The translations under genes were made by a program, and so were the position numbers. Shown in pieces: positions 61,589-64,000 of a stretch of 64,000 nt of DNA. Source of the DNA: Methanosarcina sp. 2.H.T.1A.6 (GTDB lineage Archaea; Halobacteriota; Methanosarcinia; Methanosarcinales; Methanosarcinaceae); contig NZ_JJOY01000049.1 of the NCBI RefSeq assembly GCF_000979455.1, forward strand, positions 186,001-250,000. Reading direction: 5' to 3'. Below the pieces are notes generated by a model. The model saw only the letters and a program-made list of their open reading frames with translations. It had not been told where the DNA came from and did no database searches. Positions within the stretch are counted from its first letter, which is position 1, and each line of letters opens with the position of its first letter.

Positions 61589-62560
61589 TTATAGCAGTAT
61601 GTTGAACAGGTAGCCCGTGAAAACGATCGACAGCGCCACAATTGAGATAAAGATTGCAATCAGTTCTTTTTTCAGCACCTTTTTAAGGATGATCATTTCG
61701 GGCAGGGACACAGCCGTAACCGACATGAGGAATGCCAGTGAAGTCCCTATCGGGAGTCCTTTTCCTATAAGGCTCTCCACTATTGGGATCATGCCCATGA
61801 CGTTTGAGTAGAGGGGTACGCCCACAAGGACAGCAATCGGAACTGCAAGCAGATTGTCCTTTCCTGCGTATTTTTCGAGGATTCCTTCGGGGGCATAGCC
61901 GTGGAAGATGCCTCCGATGCTGACTCCTATAATCACGTAGATCCAGACCCTGCTGACGATGTCTTTAACGCTTTCAAGAGCAATGCCTGTCCTTTCCTTT
62001 ATTGTAAGGGTTTCCGGTCCTGTAGCCTGATTCCCTACTTTAATTTTGTAAACGAACTCTTCCACATACCTTTCCAGCTTCAGGAAGCCAATCAAATAGC
62101 CTCCAAATACGCCGAGCAAAATACCCGATATCACATAAATTACAGTTGCCTTCAAGCCGAGGGTTGCCCAGAGTGCGGCCACAGCAGCTTCGTTTACCAG
62201 AGGGGATGTTATCAGGAAGGAGAAGGTAACTCCGAGGGGCACTCCAGCTTCCACAAATCCTATAAAAAGGGGCACTGAGGAGCATGAACAGAACGGAGAG
62301 ACTGTCCCTAGCAGGGAAGCTATCAGGTGATAGCGGAGCCCTTTCTTGCCTCCGAGCACCTTTCTTGTCTTTTCCGGAGTGATATAGGTCCTGAGGTAGG
62401 AGATCGCGAAAATCATCACGGACAGCAGGATGACTATTTTCAATACGTCGTAGATGATGAAATTAACACTGGCTGCAAGGTGAGTAGCGGGTGTAATCCC
62501 GAAAACCTCGTATGTCAGTTTGTCTGCAATCCATTGCAGAGGATAAAAGATATCAGCCAT
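61589..62560 (-). CDS. ArsP/DUF318-type permease
   Basis: A 323-residue, eight-helix permease. The signature TVSPFCSCSSVPLFIGFVEAGVPLGVTFSFLITSPLVNEAA (about 86-126) contains the Cys pair of ArsP, which exports trivalent organoarsenicals. A second half has PLYSNVMGMIPIVESLIGKGLPIGTSLAFLMSVTAVSLPEM. A perfect half and near-perfect half of the island palindrome lie 63-82 bp upstream. It is followed by the glutaredoxin-like gene, so reduction and export may be coupled. Confidence 0.85.
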   Translation of the reverse strand: MADIFYPLQWIADKLTYEVFGITPATHLAASVNFIIYDVLKIVILLSVMIFAISYLRTYITPEKTRKVLGGKKGLRYHLIASLLGTVSPFCSCSSVPLFIGFVEAGVPLGVTFSFLITSPLVNEAAVAALWATLGLKATVIYVISGILLGVFGGYLIGFLKLERYVEEFVYKIKVGNQATGPETLTIKERTGIALESVKDIVSRVWIYVIIGVSIGGIFHGYAPEGILEKYAGKDNLLAVPIAVLVGVPLYSNVMGMIPIVESLIGKGLPIGTSLAFLMSVTAVSLPEMIILKKVLKKELIAIFISIVALSIVFTGYLFNILL

Positions 62561-62622
62561 TTTGAGTCCCTTCTTTTCTGTTTTATTTTTGCCCTATTTG
62601 GATGCCCAATTCACATTCTATT

Positions 62623-62642
62623 ATATCAGCATATATTGATAT
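62623..62642. promoter_or_regulatory. Candidate ArsR operator upstream of the ArsP-type permease gene
   Basis: ATATCAG-N6-TTGATAT; one base from the consensus. A further half-site TTGATAT lies at 62652-62658. Confidence 0.6.
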
Positions 62643-62828
62643 AACAATTCATTGATATAAGGATGTCGCTTCAATGAAATTTTTTACAGGAATACATGAG
62701 TTAGAACTTGAACGTTCAATCCAGCAAAATCTCAAAATATACCGGGTTCAATACCTTATTCCGGATATTTTTGAGAACGAAAAGAGACCACAGTACGTTG
62801 GGATAAAAAATTTAGCTGAGGTTCTAAA

Positions 62829-62987
62829 ATGGTTAGATGTTCTATCTGTGGGAAGGATGAAAATTCGCTGCTAAAAGTAAAGCACAGAGAACTTGGCACA
62901 ATAAAGCTCTGTTTTGAATGCTGGGAAGTTGAAAGGGGCAACCAGAACCTTCTTCCCACATGTAGTGGGTGTGATTGCTGCAGATGA
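62829..62987 (+). CDS. Small Cys-rich zinc-ribbon protein
   Basis: A 52-residue frame: MVRCSICGKDENSLLKVKHR, KLCFECWEVERG, then TCSGCDCCR. Eight cysteines occur as C-x2-C, C-x2-C, C-x2-C and C-C. GAGGTT lies 6 nt before the ATG, and a terminator follows at once. Between the ArsP-type permease and the third ArsR, it may bind zinc or metalloid. No named family is recognised. Confidence 0.65.
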   Translation: MVRCSICGKDENSLLKVKHRELGTIKLCFECWEVERGNQNLLPTCSGCDCCR

Positions 62988-63027
62988 GTCTGCCTTCAGG
63001 CAGGCAAGTTTCAGAGACTCATTTTTT
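62986..63027 (+). terminator. Terminator after the zinc-ribbon gene
   Basis: The outer stem GAGTCT (62986-62991)/AGACTC (63015-63020) encloses an inner CTGCCTTCAGGCAG hairpin and is followed by ATTTTTT. The stem begins inside the stop codon. Confidence 0.75.
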
Positions 63028-63090
63028 AAGAAATCTGCCGTGTCCTGCTACCCATGATGCGAAATTTTTGGAAGCAACCGAAAAAATAAC

Positions 63091-63363
63091 TTATTCTTCT
63101 ACTATTTTCAAAATCTCCCTGACTTTTTCGTTGTCTATGGAATAAAGCCTCATCTTCCCGTCCTTTCGTACTTTGATGATATCCCAGTCCTGCAGTTTTG
63201 CAAGATGCATCGAGGTGTTGGACTGGGTCTTGCCTATGAGGTCAGGAATCTCACAGGCGCATTTTTCCCCTTCAAGCAGAACTTTTATGATTTTATATCT
63301 GGTCTCCTCGCTCAGGGCTTTGAAGATCTGTATATTCTCTTCATTAATCATATAATCAATCAT
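63091..63363 (-). CDS. ArsR-family regulator (third type)
   Basis: A 90-residue winged helix: IFKALSEETRYKIIKVLLEGEKCACEIPDLIGKTQSNTSMHLAKLQDWDIIKVRKDGKMRLYSI. C-A-C in the alpha3 helix is the metalloid-sensing pair. It differs clearly from the two ArsR copies at 52 and 56 kb. No ribosome binding site precedes the start, so it may be leaderless. It faces the zinc-ribbon gene and could control the DGC-type gene upstream or its own gene. Confidence 0.9.
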   Translation of the reverse strand: MIDYMINEENIQIFKALSEETRYKIIKVLLEGEKCACEIPDLIGKTQSNTSMHLAKLQDWDIIKVRKDGKMRLYSIDNEKVREILKIVEE

Positions 63364-63505
63364 TGAATTATCGCCGTATAAATACTTTTCTTACGGCACG
63401 GTAGATAGTGGCCCGGGGATTGGTTCGGGTTCAATGCATTTCGGATATGCGAAACAAAAACGTGGATGAATTTCAAAAATCAAAAATCAAAAAATAGGAA
63501 GGAGA

Positions 63506-63889
63506 TCATTCGGACTGCAGGATCTCCATAACTTTTTCAAGGACTTCAGCGACTTCTTCTTCCTTAAGGTCTCTATCCTTCGTTTTCTTAATTCCCAGGT
63601 CAGAAATCACAATCTCGCGATCCACTTTAAAGCCGGCCAGTTCCATAGTTTTGGTTGCACAGTTTACGGGACAGCCGTTAATGGCTATGATCCGGTCGGA
63701 AGCTTCGGCAGACTTCATAATCCCCGGAGCTCTGGCCCCGATCCCTACTGTACACATCAGGTTTCCCAGTCCCTGCTTATCGAGCTCAACTGCTATTTTG
63801 TTTGAAAGCTGGCCTACATTTGCAGCTCCTGCACAGGGAAAAATTGCCACGTTTGCCGAACCACATGCACATTTTGTTTCTTCTACCAT
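63506..63889 (-). CDS. DGC-type putative zinc-binding protein
   Basis: A 127-residue protein with conserved Cys: KCACGSANVAIFPCAGAANVGQLSNKIA at the start and IAINGCPVNCATKTMELAGF near 75-95. The NGCPVNCA motif is that of the DGC (putative zinc-binding) family, common beside arsenic or mercury-type genes. A role in metal sensing or sulfur/thiol chemistry is suspected but unproven. The remaining 63890-64000 holds only its AT-rich upstream DNA. Confidence 0.82.
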   Translation of the reverse strand: MVEETKCACGSANVAIFPCAGAANVGQLSNKIAVELDKQGLGNLMCTVGIGARAPGIMKSAEASDRIIAINGCPVNCATKTMELAGFKVDREIVISDLGIKKTKDRDLKEEEVAEVLEKVMEILQSE

Positions 63890-64000
63890 TTTTTACACTA
63901 CCTTAAATTTTGTTTTAACTTTTGATTTCAATTTGGGTTTCTATCAGTGTTTCATGTCGCTTTGTATGTCTGTTACTTTGTAATCCACTTTTTGATGTCG

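Noticed and set aside
62674-62874. 66-codon frame beginning MKFFTGIHELELERS
   Set aside because: No ribosome binding site, and it overlaps the Cys-rich zinc-ribbon gene, which has both a ribosome binding site and a terminator.

Overview
The window reads as chromosomal DNA of a methanogenic archaeon of the genus Methanosarcina (Euryarchaeota). The basis is a gene set that is typical only in combination: archaeal eIF5A, ribosomal protein L40e and geranylgeranylglyceryl-phosphate synthase for archaeal lipids; the methylamine corrinoid activator RamA; the methyl-CoM reductase activation ATPase A2; the N-epsilon-acetyl-beta-lysine osmolyte pair ablA/ablB; an archaeal 7S SRP RNA; and long AT-rich, repeat-filled intergenic regions. 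The species cannot be fixed from the sequence alone.

Layout. 1-5.7 kb: eIF5A and agmatinase (polyamine/hypusine supply), two paralogous tiny beta-rich proteins, a DUF2178/XRE pair, and an actin-like ATPase coupled to a membrane protein. 6.2-12.5 kb: a solo IS200-type transposase, a RelE-type toxin-antitoxin pair beside a broken copy of an antiporter C-terminus, then a PII-like regulator with two DUF1538 membrane proteins and an intact CPA2 cation/proton antiporter. 12.5-22.6 kb: a 91-bp ISL3-like MITE, ablA-ablB, an archaeal type IV pilus-like secretion ATPase plus double-F membrane protein, a KaiC-like ATPase, tRNA-Ser(GCT) and the SRP RNA. 23-33.7 kb: ramA, a 1.8-kb gene-free stretch holding two copies of a candidate small RNA, purB, L40e, GGGPS, an MTH865-family protein with an apparent CTG start, the MCR activation ATPase and two flavoproteins.

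33.9-44 kb: two paralogous export-type cassettes, each made of an ABC ATPase, a COG1361 S-layer-like exoprotein and a MacB/FtsX permease, with a GbsR/MarR-like regulator between them. One cassette is contiguous. The other is split by a MEDS-domain histidine kinase on the opposite strand, again with an apparent CTG start. 44-47.3 kb has no conventional gene. It carries a cluster of five micro-ORFs (25-32 codons, all starting Met-Phe-Phe behind strong ribosome binding sites), tandem duplications, and two 129-bp MITEs whose target-site duplications can be read directly. 47.3-51 kb: a DEAD-box RNA helicase, a helical unknown and a DUF1638 protein.

51-64 kb is a redox/arsenic-type resistance island: an AhpD-like protein, two near-identical ArsR repressors, a methyltransferase, two paralogous Cys-rich proteins, a thioredoxin lipoprotein with CcdA, an Acr3 arsenite transporter, a tandem Usp protein, a glutaredoxin-like protein with an ArsP-type permease, a Cys-rich zinc-ribbon protein, a third ArsR and a DGC-type zinc-binding protein. 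A 20-bp palindrome, RTATCAA-N6-TTGATAY, recurs in front of several of these genes. It is the best candidate for a shared operator that ties the island into one regulon. Part of the island (end of the AhpD-like gene, arsR, operator) is duplicated 4 kb downstream.
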